Assembly (NCBI GenBank): GCA_029265335.1
Contig: JAJUJN010000078.1
Coordinates: forward strand, 1-8,477
Reading direction: 5' to 3'
Origin: Alcaligenaceae bacterium
Lineage (GTDB): Bacteria; Pseudomonadota; Gammaproteobacteria; Burkholderiales; Burkholderiaceae_B
Length of the DNA: 8,477 nucleotides
In this document: positions 1-6,936 of the stretch, piece by piece
Position numbering within the stretch: position 1 is the stretch's first letter
How the letters are laid out: the number at the start of each line of letters is the position of its first letter
Notes under the pieces: model-generated
Told to the model about the DNA's origin: nothing
The model's database searches: none
Seen by the model: only the letters and a program-made list of their open reading frames with translations
Made by a program: the position numbers and the translations under genes

Positions 1-983
1 ATGCCGCCGCCATCGAGAAGTTCCGTGAGGTCGACACTCTCATCGTCGATAAAACCGGCACCCTCACCGAAGGGCGGCCTACGTTCGAGCGGGCCCTGCC
101 CACAGCCTTTTCAACCGCCGACGAGGTGCTGAGGCTCGCTGCCAGCCTCGATCAAGGCAGCGAACACCCACTGGCCCACGCCATCGTGACCGCCGCTCGC
201 GAACGTGAATTGGCGCTCAGCCCAGTTGAGAACTTCGATTCCGGCAGTGGGATAGGCGTGAGCGGTGTTGTCGATGGCAAGCGTTTGCTCTTGGGCAATA
301 CCGCTTTGATGCAGCAGGGCGGGGTGGATACCAGCGCCATCACAGCAGAGGCCGATGCCTTGCGGGCCAAGGGCGCCAGCGTGATGTTCCTTGCCGCTGA
401 TCACGAACTGCTCGGTCTGCTGGCCGTGTCCGACCCCATTAAAGACAGCACCCCAGAAGCCATGCAGTCACTGCACGACGCCGGTATACGCGTGATCATG
501 GCCACCGGCGACGGCGTGGCCACCGCCCATGCTGTGGCCAAACAGTTGAATATCGACGAGGTTCACGGCGAAGTGCAGCCTGCCGACAAGCTCGCGCTCG
601 TGACCCGCTTGCAGGCCGAAGGCAAAATCGTGGCCATGGCCGGCGATGGCATTAACGACGCCCCCGCACTCGCCCAGGCTGATGTGGGCATTGCCATGGG
701 CACTGGCACCGACGTGGCCATGAGCAGCGGCCAGGTAACGTTGGTGAAAGGCGACCTTCGCGGCATCTCGATTGCCCGCGACCTCTCCGAAAAAACCGTG
801 GCCAACATGAAGCAGAACCTTGGTTTTGCCTTCATCTACAACGCGTTTGGTGTGCCCATCGCCGCGGGCGTGCTCTATCCCGTTTTCGGCTTGCTGCTCT
901 CGCCCATGTTTGCCGCAGTGGCCATGAGTCTGAGCTCGGTCTCGGTAGTGTTCAACGCCTTGCGGCTGCGGCGGTTGATCTGA
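1..983 (+). CDS. copA: Copper-translocating P1B-type ATPase, C-terminal part (5' end outside window)
   Basis: This is an inner-membrane pump that exports Cu(I) using ATP. The reading frame is open from base 3, giving 326 visible residues that end at TGA 981-983. The phosphorylation motif DKTGT starts at visible residue 16 (Asp codon 48-50). The nucleotide-binding SEHPLA motif has its His-Pro at residues 55-56, and TGDG and GDGINDAP (residues 214-221) complete the hydrolase core. Two C-terminal membrane helices follow. The first carries Tyr-Asn (279-280) and the second Met-x-x-Ser-Ser (308-312), the Cu(I) ligands typical of the P1B-1 subgroup, which argues for copper or silver rather than zinc or cadmium. 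The CPC helix and N-terminal metal-binding domains would lie upstream of the window and cannot be checked. The frame has no internal stop, so it is truncated only by the window edge. A GTG at 126 is inside the catalytic domain and is not the true start. No regulator is visible beside it. Confidence 0.95.
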   Translation, partial: AAAIEKFREVDTLIVDKTGTLTEGRPTFERALPTAFSTADEVLRLAASLDQGSEHPLAHAIVTAARERELALSPVENFDSGSGIGVSGVVDGKRLLLGNTALMQQGGVDTSAITAEADALRAKGASVMFLAADHELLGLLAVSDPIKDSTPEAMQSLHDAGIRVIMATGDGVATAHAVAKQLNIDEVHGEVQPADKLALVTRLQAEGKIVAMAGDGINDAPALAQADVGIAMGTGTDVAMSSGQVTLVKGDLRGISIARDLSEKTVANMKQNLGFAFIYNAFGVPIAAGVLYPVFGLLLSPMFAAVAMSLSSVSVVFNALRLRRLI

Positions 984-1007
984 AGGGGGTTGAACCCGTC
1001 TTCCCTT
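984..1007. terminator. Possible weak shared hairpin between convergent genes
   Basis: Only 22 bases separate the copA stop codon from the stop codon of the convergent exporter gene. An AAGGG at 983-987 can pair with CCCTT at 1003-1007, and GGGTT/AACCC lies inside it. The pairing overlaps both stop codons, and there is no clear T-tract on either strand. It may serve as a short bidirectional terminator, but the evidence is thin. Confidence 0.2.
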
Positions 1008-1599
1008 AAACCCAGATCCCCACCACCGACAGCACTAGCAGGGCGGCCAGCACTCCATTCACCCAATGCCAGTGAGCTTCCCGACGCAGCCGCTGACTCA
1101 GCCACTGGCCACTGGACGCCCACAGCCAGAGGCCGATCACCGAGCACACGGAAAAGATGCCGGCCATGGTGCCGGCCAGAACGAAGGGGCTTTGTGAGAT
1201 GGCGGCGTACGAGGCTGCGGCACTGAGTGTGCTGATCCAGGCCTTGGGGTTGAGCAGGAGCATGGCGAAGCCGCCCACGAAGCCAATGGGGGCGGCGGGG
1301 CGGCTGGCGGTAGTGGGTGCACCCGCGGTGGCCACGCGCCAGGCGAGCCAGGCAAGGTAGAGAGTGCCTGCGGTTTTGAGAACGGTGGTGGCGGCCGGGA
1401 TGTTGAGCAGCAAGATGCCCAAGCCGCTGGCGGCGAGTGCGGCGAGCATGGCCATGGCGGTGGTGATGCCAGCAAAAAGTGGCACGCTGCGCCGCAGCCC
1501 GAAGTGCAAGCCAGAAGAGGTAGCTAGTGCGGTGGCGCCGCCGGGCGTGAGGGTGGTGACCAGAGCAAAGATGGTAAAGGCAAGCAGAGGGTCGGTCAT
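1006..1599 (-). CDS. LysE/RhtB-family amino-acid exporter
   Basis: This 197-residue inner-membrane protein is very hydrophobic, with about six likely membrane segments. That and its length fit the LysE/RhtB family, which exports amino acids or related metabolites by proton exchange. Family marks are the N-terminal TPG (residues 18-20, normally TPGP but TPGG here), the following S-GLHFGLRRS stretch (29-38), a central YLAWLAW segment (81-87) and the NPKAW motif (117-121). The start ATG is at 1597-1599; I see no strong Shine-Dalgarno sequence before it, only a GC-rich run. The gene lies 72 bases downstream of ribD on the same strand and may be the last gene of that operon. It converges on the copper ATPase gene. 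The substrate cannot be told from sequence; lysine, threonine, homoserine and cysteine derivatives are all possible in this family. Confidence 0.88.
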   Translation of the reverse strand: MTDPLLAFTIFALVTTLTPGGATALATSSGLHFGLRRSVPLFAGITTAMAMLAALAASGLGILLLNIPAATTVLKTAGTLYLAWLAWRVATAGAPTTASRPAAPIGFVGGFAMLLLNPKAWISTLSAAASYAAISQSPFVLAGTMAGIFSVCSVIGLWLWASSGQWLSQRLRREAHWHWVNGVLAALLVLSVVGIWV

Positions 1600-1671
1600 C
1601 GGGGGGCGAAGTCAAGTGGCACGGGCGTGCGAGTGGTGGCGCGAGGCGCCTACGGGCCGAAGGGGCTGAAG

Positions 1672-2844
1672 TTAAACCTGGCTGACGCGGTCGAGAGGCA
1701 ACACACGCAGCAGTTCGGCCCAGGAGTCGAGGTGACGCGCGCGAACGCGTAGATCATCGCCCAGCAACCGGGTGTCGATAAAGGCAAACTCGGCTTGCTC
1801 GGGCAGCATGGTGGCTGCAGGGAGCGCCGCCATGGGCTGGGCGTCACCGAGCAACATCGGCGCCTGATACACCAGCAGCTCGTCGGCCAGCCCGGCGCGC
1901 AGCCAGGCGCCGCTGAGGGTGGGGCCGGCTTCCACATGCAGTTCATTGATGTCGTTGCTGCCCAGCCACTGCAATACGGCGTCGAGGTCGAGGCGGCCGT
2001 CGGGGGTGCAGGGGGTTACGATCACTTCGGCGTTGCGCTCAGCGAGGGCCTTGCGGCGCTCGGCGTCGTCCACTGCGCTGAACACCCAGGTGGGGGTGCC
2101 GTCGAGCAAGCGTGCCTGGGGGGGCAACCGCAAGTGCGTATCGAGTACGATCTTGGTGGGCATGCGGCTGACCGGGCTATGGCGCGGCGTGAGCAGAGGG
2201 TCGTCGGCCAATACCGTGCCGATGCCAGTGAGCACGGCGCAGGCGCGTGCTCGCCAGGCGTGGCCGTCACGGCGCGCGGCAGCGCCGGTGATCCATTGTG
2301 AACTGCCGTTGTGCAGGGCGCTGCGCCCATCGAGCGAGCCGGCCAGCTTGAGCCATACCCAAGGGGTGCCGCGGGTCATGCGACTCACAAAGCCAGGGTT
2401 GATGGCCAGGGCCTCTTCGCCCTTGAGGCCAACTTGAACGGTGATGCCGGCAGCCCGCAGTCGCTCCACGCCTTGCCCGGTCACGTTCGGGTTGGGGTCG
2501 AGCATGGCGATCACCACGCGCGCCGGCCGGGCTGCGATCAGGGCATCTACGCAGGGCGGTGTGCGCCCATGATGACTGCAGGGTTCGAGCGTGACATACA
2601 CCGTGCTGCCCGCCACGTCGAAGGCGTTGGCCGAAGCGTCCAGCAAAGCACGCACCTCGGCGTGAGCCTCGCCGGCACGCTGGGTAGCCCCCAGACCGAG
2701 GATTTGCCCGTCGCGCACGATGACGCAGCCCACTCTTGGGTTGGGCGTGGGCAGGGCCATGACGGTTTCGGCCGTATCGAGCGCGTGTTGCATCCAGTGG
2801 TGGTCGGTGTCACTCCACGGAAAGCTGAGTTGAGCAGGGCTCAT
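1672..2844 (-). CDS. ribD: Bifunctional diaminohydroxyphosphoribosylaminopyrimidine deaminase / 5-amino-6-(5-phosphoribosylamino)uracil reductase
   Basis: RibD catalyses the second and third steps of riboflavin synthesis from GTP: zinc-dependent deamination of the pyrimidine, then NADPH-dependent reduction of the ribose. The 390-residue length is near the usual size. The N-terminal deaminase domain (about 15-150) has [11 protein letters not shown] (33-43), His61-Ala-Glu63 (zinc ligand and proton-shuttling Glu) and [11 protein letters not shown] (88-98), whose Cys89 and Cys98 complete the zinc site. The reductase domain (about 160-380) begins with [11 protein letters not shown] and has [15 protein letters not shown] (207-221) and [12 protein letters not shown] (304-315), a nucleotide-binding region. 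The start ATG overlaps the nrdR stop as ATGA, with a GGAG seven bases upstream that lies inside nrdR, so translation is probably coupled. Other riboflavin genes are not in the window, and no FMN riboswitch is seen near it. Confidence 0.97.
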   Translation of the reverse strand: MSPAQLSFPWSDTDHHWMQHALDTAETVMALPTPNPRVGCVIVRDGQILGLGATQRAGEAHAEVRALLDASANAFDVAGSTVYVTLEPCSHHGRTPPCVDALIAARPARVVIAMLDPNPNVTGQGVERLRAAGITVQVGLKGEEALAINPGFVSRMTRGTPWVWLKLAGSLDGRSALHNGSSQWITGAAARRDGHAWRARACAVLTGIGTVLADDPLLTPRHSPVSRMPTKIVLDTHLRLPPQARLLDGTPTWVFSAVDDAERRKALAERNAEVIVTPCTPDGRLDLDAVLQWLGSNDINELHVEAGPTLSGAWLRAGLADELLVYQAPMLLGDAQPMAALPAATMLPEQAEFAFIDTRLLGDDLRVRARHLDSWAELLRVLPLDRVSQV

Positions 2845-3344
2845 GAGGAGGCTCCCGAGTCGTCGCCGGACGATGATGTGGCGTCGTGGCGAGGCGTGCT
2901 GCGCATTTCTTCCACCATGGCGGCAAACGCTCCGATATCCTCAAAACTTTTGTACACCGAGGCGTAGCGCATATAGGCCACGAGATCGAGCTGCCGGAGC
3001 TCGTTCATGACCAATTCCCCGATCCAGAGCGAGGCCACTTCACGTTCGCCGCGGGTGCGCAAGGCTTCTTCGATGCGTTCGACCGCAGCCTCGACCTGAG
3101 GCGTGCTCACTGGGCGTTTGCGCAGGGCCAGCGCCATGCTGGCGCGTAACTTGGCGGGATCGTAGTCGCTACGGTAACCGTTGCGTTTCACCACCACGGG
3201 CATCGCGATTTCGGCGCGTTCGTAAGTGGTGAAGCGCCGGTCACAGTTCGTGCAGCGCCGCCGCCGACGCAGGGAATCGCCCTCGTCGGAGGTTCGCGTT
3301 TCAATGACCTGGGTGTCGGGGTGGCTGCAGAACGGGCATTTCAT
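2841..3344 (-). CDS. nrdR: Transcriptional repressor NrdR
   Basis: NrdR represses ribonucleotide reductase operons in response to bound ATP/dATP. The 167-residue protein has an N-terminal zinc ribbon with Cys3, Cys6, Cys31 and Cys34 (CPFC and CTNC). The arginine-rich run at 26-30 just before the second cysteine pair is typical of the DNA-binding face. An ATP-cone domain follows (about 49-139), including [20 protein letters not shown] and the [11 protein letters not shown] segment (127-137). The last 18 residues are rich in Ser, Asp and Gly and look disordered, so the protein is slightly longer than many homologues. The start ATG is at 3342-3344, with GGTGAG about six bases upstream. The gene sits between glyA and ribD, an order I recall from many proteobacteria. 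I found no convincing NrdR-box pair in the window, as expected, because its targets are nrd genes located elsewhere. Confidence 0.97.
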   Translation of the reverse strand: MKCPFCSHPDTQVIETRTSDEGDSLRRRRRCTNCDRRFTTYERAEIAMPVVVKRNGYRSDYDPAKLRASMALALRKRPVSTPQVEAAVERIEEALRTRGEREVASLWIGELVMNELRQLDLVAYMRYASVYKSFEDIGAFAAMVEEMRSTPRHDATSSSGDDSGASS

Positions 3345-3346
3345 GT

Positions 3347-3410
3347 GGGCTCACCGGCTGGTGGCCCGGCTTGGGCGGGCCCGCCCCGGATGGAGTGCGG
3401 GCTCACCGGC
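3347..3410. repeat. 12-base direct repeat flanking a GC palindrome, glyA-nrdR spacer
   Basis: The 75-base spacer between glyA and nrdR carries GGGCTCACCGGC twice, at 3347-3358 and 3399-3410, 52 bases apart. Between the copies is a perfect 14-base palindrome (3373-3386, GGGCGGG/CCCGCCC) and further complementary GGCCCG/CGGGCC pairs. There is no T-tract, so it does not look like a rho-independent terminator. It may be a folded operon spacer or a duplication remnant. The repeat copies are certain; any function is unknown. Confidence 0.6.
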
Positions 3411-3419
3411 ACGCGGGCT

Positions 3420-4664
3420 TCAGCCATAAACGGGGAACTGGCGCGTGAGGGCGTTGACCTGTTCACGCACCCGGGCGATGTTGGCTTCGTCGCGGGGGTT
3501 ATCGAGCACGTCGGCAATGAGGTGGCCGGTGCGGGTAGCTTCGGCTTCGCGGAAGCCGCGAGTGGTCATGGCTGGCGTGCCCAGCCGAATGCCGCTGGTG
3601 ACAAACGGTTTTTCGGGATCGTTGGGAATGGCGTTTTTGTTGGTGGTGATGTGCGCCTGACCGAGAACATCTTCGGCCTCTTTGCCGGTAATGGATTTGG
3701 CGCGGAGATCGACCAGCATCACGTGGCTTTCGGTGCGCCCCGACACGATGCGCAGGCCGCGTTCGGTTAGGGCCTGAGCCAGCGCCTGCGCATTGCGCGC
3801 CACCTGCTCGGCATACTGACGGAACTCGGGTTGAAGCGCCTCTTGAAAGGCCACTGCCTTGGCAGCGATCACATGCATCAGCGGCCCACCCTGAATGCCC
3901 GGGAAGATGGCCGAGTTGATGATTTTTTCGTGCTCGGCCTTCATCATGATGACGCCACCGCGAGGGCCGCGCAGTGATTTGTGCGTGGTAGAGGTAACGA
4001 AATCGGCGTGGGGCACGGGGTTGGGATAGGCGCCGCCCGCTACCAGACCGGCGTAATGCGCGATATCCACCATAAAGTAGGCGTTGTGCGCACGCGCGAT
4101 TTGGGCCATGCGCTCGAAATCGATGCGCAGCGAGTAGGCCGAGGCGCCGCCCACGATCAGCTTGGGCTTGTGTTCGGCGGCCAGGCGATCGAGCTGATCG
4201 TAATCGAGGCTTTCGTTGCTATCGAGCCCGTAGGGAATGAAGTTGTAGAGCTTGCCCGAAGCGTTGACCGGCGAGCCATGCGTGAGGTGGCCGCCTTCGG
4301 CCAGGCTCATGCCCAGTACGGTGTCGCCGGGCTTGAGCACGGCCATGTACACGGCCTGGTTGGCCTGCGAGCCCGAGTTGGGCTGCACGTTGGCGGCCTC
4401 GGCGCCGAACAGCTTCTTGAGGCGGTCGATGGCCAGTTGCTCGATGATGTCGACATACTCGCAACCGCCGTAATACCGCTTGCCGGGATAGCCTTCAGCG
4501 TACTTGTTGGTGAGCTGAGTGCCCTGTGCTGCCATCACGGCCGGGCTGGCGTAGTTCTCGGAAGCGATCAGCTCGATATGCTGCTCTTGGCGCGCATTTT
4601 CTTGCTGGATGGCGGCCCAGACCTCAGGATCGGTCTGTGCAATGGTGCGATTGCGGTCGAACAT
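3420..4664 (-). CDS. glyA: Serine hydroxymethyltransferase
   Basis: This cytoplasmic PLP enzyme interconverts serine plus tetrahydrofolate with glycine plus 5,10-methylene-tetrahydrofolate, supplying one-carbon units. The 414 residues match the usual bacterial length. Recognisable elements are [13 protein letters not shown] (31-43), the [18 protein letters not shown] substrate region (55-72), the phosphate-binding [10 protein letters not shown] (97-106), the [13 protein letters not shown] segment (199-211) with PLP-contacting Asp200 and His203, and the Schiff-base lysine Lys229 in [12 protein letters not shown]. Arg360 in SGIRLGTPA is the expected carboxylate-binding arginine. The start ATG is at 4662-4664, with AGGAG (plus-strand 4670-4674) five bases upstream. 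It is the first gene of the probable glyA-nrdR-ribD-exporter operon; one-carbon supply (thymidylate), control of dNTP synthesis and flavin synthesis are thereby grouped. Confidence 0.99.
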   Translation of the reverse strand: MFDRNRTIAQTDPEVWAAIQQENARQEQHIELIASENYASPAVMAAQGTQLTNKYAEGYPGKRYYGGCEYVDIIEQLAIDRLKKLFGAEAANVQPNSGSQANQAVYMAVLKPGDTVLGMSLAEGGHLTHGSPVNASGKLYNFIPYGLDSNESLDYDQLDRLAAEHKPKLIVGGASAYSLRIDFERMAQIARAHNAYFMVDIAHYAGLVAGGAYPNPVPHADFVTSTTHKSLRGPRGGVIMMKAEHEKIINSAIFPGIQGGPLMHVIAAKAVAFQEALQPEFRQYAEQVARNAQALAQALTERGLRIVSGRTESHVMLVDLRAKSITGKEAEDVLGQAHITTNKNAIPNDPEKPFVTSGIRLGTPAMTTRGFREAEATRTGHLIADVLDNPRDEANIARVREQVNALTRQFPVYG

Positions 4665-4740
4665 GGGGGCTCCTGCGGGGTTGAACCGACGAAAACACGC
4701 CAGTTTAGCCGATTATGCCGCCAAAACACGTCGAAGTGAG
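4665..4740 (-). promoter_or_regulatory. Likely glyA promoter region with paired 8-base repeats
   Basis: The 76 bases before glyA are richer in A and T than the flanking genes. On the minus strand a CATAAT (plus-strand 4712-4717) could be a -10 element, but no good -35 is found at the usual spacing. Two direct copies of CGTGTTTT (plus strand AAAACACG at 4692-4699 and 4723-4730) lie 31 bases apart, close to three helical turns, on either side of the candidate -10. This could be a regulator-binding arrangement. Assignment as the promoter region is by position; the exact elements are guesses. Confidence 0.35.
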
Positions 4741-5391
4741 CTAGTCGCCGACACCAATATCGGTTGGGGCAAGCCGCGGGTTGAGCGTATAAGTGCCGGT
4801 AAGGCTGGCCTGATCGAGGATTTTTCCTTCCATGGCCGCCAACACCTGCTCGCCCGTAAACCGGCCTTGAAGTTCGAGCTTGGGCACGCTGAGTGCATAA
4901 ACCGTGAACACGTATCGATGCACGATGGAATCGTTCCAGGGCGGGCAGGGGCCATCGTAGCCATAGTAGTCGCCGCTCATTTCGGGGTCGTCGGCAAACC
5001 AATTGGTGTAGTCGTTCACACCCTGCAGTGTGTCGTTCGGGCCCTCGGGCCCTTCCTTGCCTCGGGGTGTTACGCCATGTGAGAACACGCACTCTTCGAT
5101 TTCATCGTGTTCGAGGCTGAGGTTGATGAGCACCCAGTGGAAAAACGTGACCCGAGGCAGATCCTCGGGAATCTCGCGGTCTTCTTGGTTGACGTCGTCG
5201 GGCTTGCTGGGCACGTCGGGGTCGTGGCAGATCACCACGAGCGATTGCGTGCCTTCAGGCAGATCTGACCAGGCCAGGTGCGGGTTCTGGTTGTCGGCCA
5301 GGGCCACATGGTTTTTGGGGTCGATCTGGCAAAAAGCGTAGCGAGCCGGCAGGGCCTGGCCGTCGCTGAACGAAAGGCTGCTGAGTTTCAT
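4741..5391 (-). CDS. YbhB/YbcL family protein (phosphatidylethanolamine-binding / Raf kinase inhibitor-like fold)
   Basis: This 216-residue protein of the PEBP family has a fold with an anion-binding pocket. Bacterial members are poorly characterised, so no reaction can be named. Visible family motifs are NPHLAWSDLPEGTQS (36-50), the DPD of the pocket (57-59), the FHW of the second conserved block (84-86), and the GYDGPCPPWNDSIVHRY stretch (144-160) followed by VFTVYAL. An acidic insert at about 62-80 lies between the two blocks, and to my recollection similar inserts occur in a common proteobacterial subtype. There is no signal peptide, so the protein is probably cytoplasmic. The start ATG is at 5389-5391, with GGAG six bases upstream; the stop is TAG at 4741-4743. 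It follows tyrS by 69 bases on the same strand and precedes glyA by 76 bases. A shared transcript with tyrS is possible but a hairpin lies between them. Confidence 0.92.
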   Translation of the reverse strand: MKLSSLSFSDGQALPARYAFCQIDPKNHVALADNQNPHLAWSDLPEGTQSLVVICHDPDVPSKPDDVNQEDREIPEDLPRVTFFHWVLINLSLEHDEIEECVFSHGVTPRGKEGPEGPNDTLQGVNDYTNWFADDPEMSGDYYGYDGPCPPWNDSIVHRYVFTVYALSVPKLELQGRFTGEQVLAAMEGKILDQASLTGTYTLNPRLAPTDIGVGD

Positions 5392-5420
5392 GACGTACTC
5401 CGGTTAAGACTTATGCATGG

Positions 5421-5450
5421 GAGCGGCCCCAATCGATGCGGGGCCTGCTC
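5421..5450 (-). terminator. Hairpin after tyrS, possible terminator or attenuator
   Basis: GAGCGGCCCC at 5421-5430 pairs with GGGGCC-T-GCTC at 5440-5450, giving ten base pairs with one bulged base and a nine-base loop. It starts 11 bases past the tyrS stop codon. On the minus strand the bases after the hairpin (CCATGCATAAGTC) are not a T-tract, so efficient intrinsic termination is doubtful. It could instead be an RNA 3'-end stabiliser or a partial attenuator before the PEBP gene. Confidence 0.4.
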
Positions 5451-5460
5451 GTGCGGGTCG

Positions 5461-6696
5461 TCAAGTTAAGTGGACGCGGGCGAACTTGCGTTTTCCGACT
5501 TGTACCACATAGGTTCCAGCCTGCAGAGTGAGGCTTTTGTCTTCGATACGCTGCCCATCTACTCTCACGCCGCCTTGTTGCACGTTGCGCTGAGCCTCGG
5601 AGCCGGAGGCGCAAAGCCCGGCCTGCCGCAACAGATGCAGGATGCCCATGGGCGCGCCAGCCAGGTTGACTTCCGGCATGTCGTCGGGCAGGGCGCCGTC
5701 GCGGAAGCGAGCCTCGAAGTTGGCCAGAGCCTTCTGCCCCGCGCCAGTGCCATGGAAACGGTCGACGATTTCGATGGCCAGGAGCACCTTGATGTCGCGA
5801 GGGTTGCGGCCCTCTTGGGTTTCTCGGCGGAACGCCTCGATCTCGGCCATGGGCCGCAGCGAGAGCAACTCGAAGTACGTCCACATGAGGTCGTCGGAGA
5901 TCGACATCAGCTTGCCGAACATGCTGTCGGGTGATTCCGAAATGCCGATGTAGTTGTTCTTCGACTTCGACATCTTCTCCACGCCGTCCAGGCCTACCAG
6001 GAGCGGCATGGTGAGGATGCACTGGGGCTCCTGGCCGTATTCCTTCTGCAGTTCGCGGCCCACCAGCAGGTTGAACTTTTGGTCGGTGCCGCCCAGCTCC
6101 AGATCGGATTCCAGGGCCACTGAGTCGTAGCCCTGCATGAGTGGGTAGAGGAACTCGTGAATGGAAATGGGCACGCCGTTGCGATAGCGCTGGGTGAAAT
6201 CTTCGCGCTCCAGCATGCGTGCCACGGTGTAGCGCGACGCCAGTTGGATGATGCCGCGCGCGCCCAGGGCGTCGGACCACTCCGAGTTGTAGCGGATCTC
6301 GGTGCGCGTTTGGTCGAGCACCAAACTGGCCTGGGCGTAGTAGGTTTCGGCGTTGGCGGTGATCTGCTCGCGGGTAAGGGGCGGGCGGGTGGCGTTACGG
6401 CCGCTGGGGTCGCCGATCATGGAGGTGAAATCGCCGATCAGGAAAATCACCGTATGACCCAAATCCTGCAGCTGACGCAGCTTGTTGAGCACCACCGTAT
6501 GGCCCAGATGAATGTCCGGCGCCGTTGGGTCTAGCCCCAGCTTGATGCGCAGCGGCTTGCCGGTGGCGCGGCTGCGGGCAAGCTTCTGGGCGAACTCGGC
6601 TTCTACCAGAAGTTCGTCGCAACCGCGCTTGACAACGGCGAGATCTTGTTCGACCTCAGGGGTTACCACTAGAGGCTGGATTTTCGGCTCTGACAT
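5461..6696 (-). CDS. tyrS: Tyrosyl-tRNA synthetase
   Basis: This class I aminoacyl-tRNA synthetase attaches tyrosine to tRNA-Tyr in the cytoplasm. The protein is 411 residues, near the usual bacterial size. The Rossmann catalytic domain has [16 protein letters not shown] (51-66) with the HIGH-type motif HLGH at 63-66, [13 protein letters not shown] (88-100), the [17 protein letters not shown] stretch (201-217) and the KMSKS loop at 241-245. A C-terminal S4 RNA-binding domain is seen at about 345-409. The HLGH form and the [15 protein letters not shown] segment (181-195) resemble the TyrZ-like subgroup more than the E. coli TyrS type. The start ATG is at 6694-6696, with GTGAG eight bases upstream. 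It is transcribed away from the M23 peptidase gene across a 240-base shared upstream region. No T-box-like leader is seen. Confidence 0.98.
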   Translation of the reverse strand: MSEPKIQPLVVTPEVEQDLAVVKRGCDELLVEAEFAQKLARSRATGKPLRIKLGLDPTAPDIHLGHTVVLNKLRQLQDLGHTVIFLIGDFTSMIGDPSGRNATRPPLTREQITANAETYYAQASLVLDQTRTEIRYNSEWSDALGARGIIQLASRYTVARMLEREDFTQRYRNGVPISIHEFLYPLMQGYDSVALESDLELGGTDQKFNLLVGRELQKEYGQEPQCILTMPLLVGLDGVEKMSKSKNNYIGISESPDSMFGKLMSISDDLMWTYFELLSLRPMAEIEAFRRETQEGRNPRDIKVLLAIEIVDRFHGTGAGQKALANFEARFRDGALPDDMPEVNLAGAPMGILHLLRQAGLCASGSEAQRNVQQGGVRVDGQRIEDKSLTLQAGTYVVQVGKRKFARVHLT

Positions 6697-6936
6697 TCGA
6701 TATACTCACGGATAGTCAATTTTGTGATTTGTGGCCAACCATCATGCAAATTAGGTGGTTACGAGCCATTCTTCACGTGCTTTCTCAACTCTTGAATTTC
6801 TCTCGCGGCAGCAAAGGCTCCCTGTAGGCAACCTTTTGCGGCCGTTTTCTGTTGCGGTGGCGATTGTTGCGGCGCCAAATGGTGCCGGCGAGCCGCCGTG
6901 TGTCTTGTCAAACCCCTTTTATCCAGGTGTGACTGC
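6697..6936. promoter_or_regulatory. Divergent tyrS / M23 peptidase upstream region
   Basis: This 240-base non-coding region must hold the promoters of both divergent genes, and its tyrS-proximal half is visibly richer in A and T than the genes. I could not assign a convincing -35/-10 pair on either strand. It contains an imperfect inverted repeat (6737-6743 with 6754-6760), three near-copies of TGTTGCGG (6834, 6850, 6865; the first has TTTTGCGG), and a seven-base-pair hairpin at 6870-6887 (CGGCGCC-AAAT-GGTGCCG). A Shine-Dalgarno-like AGGTG at 6925-6929 belongs to the peptidase gene. Confidence 0.5.

Noticed and set aside
141..185. GTG at 126 considered as the start of a separate small hydrolase gene.
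   Set aside because: The same frame is open to base 3 and contains the essential DKTGT motif upstream of that GTG, so this is one ATPase gene cut by the window edge.
988..998. GGGTTGAACCC-like palindrome, and a similar GGGGTTGAACC at 4677-4687, considered as tRNA T-arm remnants.
   Set aside because: Neither has an adjacent acceptor stem, anticodon arm or CCA end, so they are short chance matches.
875..1615. A 246-codon minus-strand open frame spanning the exporter gene and the copA end.
   Set aside because: The other frame encodes a clear LysE-family protein, while this one is His/Arg-rich low-complexity sequence that runs across two real genes.
3373..3386. Palindrome considered as an intrinsic terminator between glyA and nrdR.
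   Set aside because: There is no loop for a stable hairpin in the perfect form and no T-tract on the minus strand. Co-transcription of these genes is more likely.
3981..4739. A 252-codon plus-strand open frame opposite glyA.
   Set aside because: glyA is complete with its Schiff-base lysine. The opposite translation shows no recognisable domain and no ribosome-binding site.
5411..6280. A 289-codon minus-strand open frame overlapping tyrS in another frame.
   Set aside because: tyrS is intact with HLGH, KMSKS and S4 domains. The alternative product is Arg/His/Pro-rich, as expected of an out-of-frame shadow.
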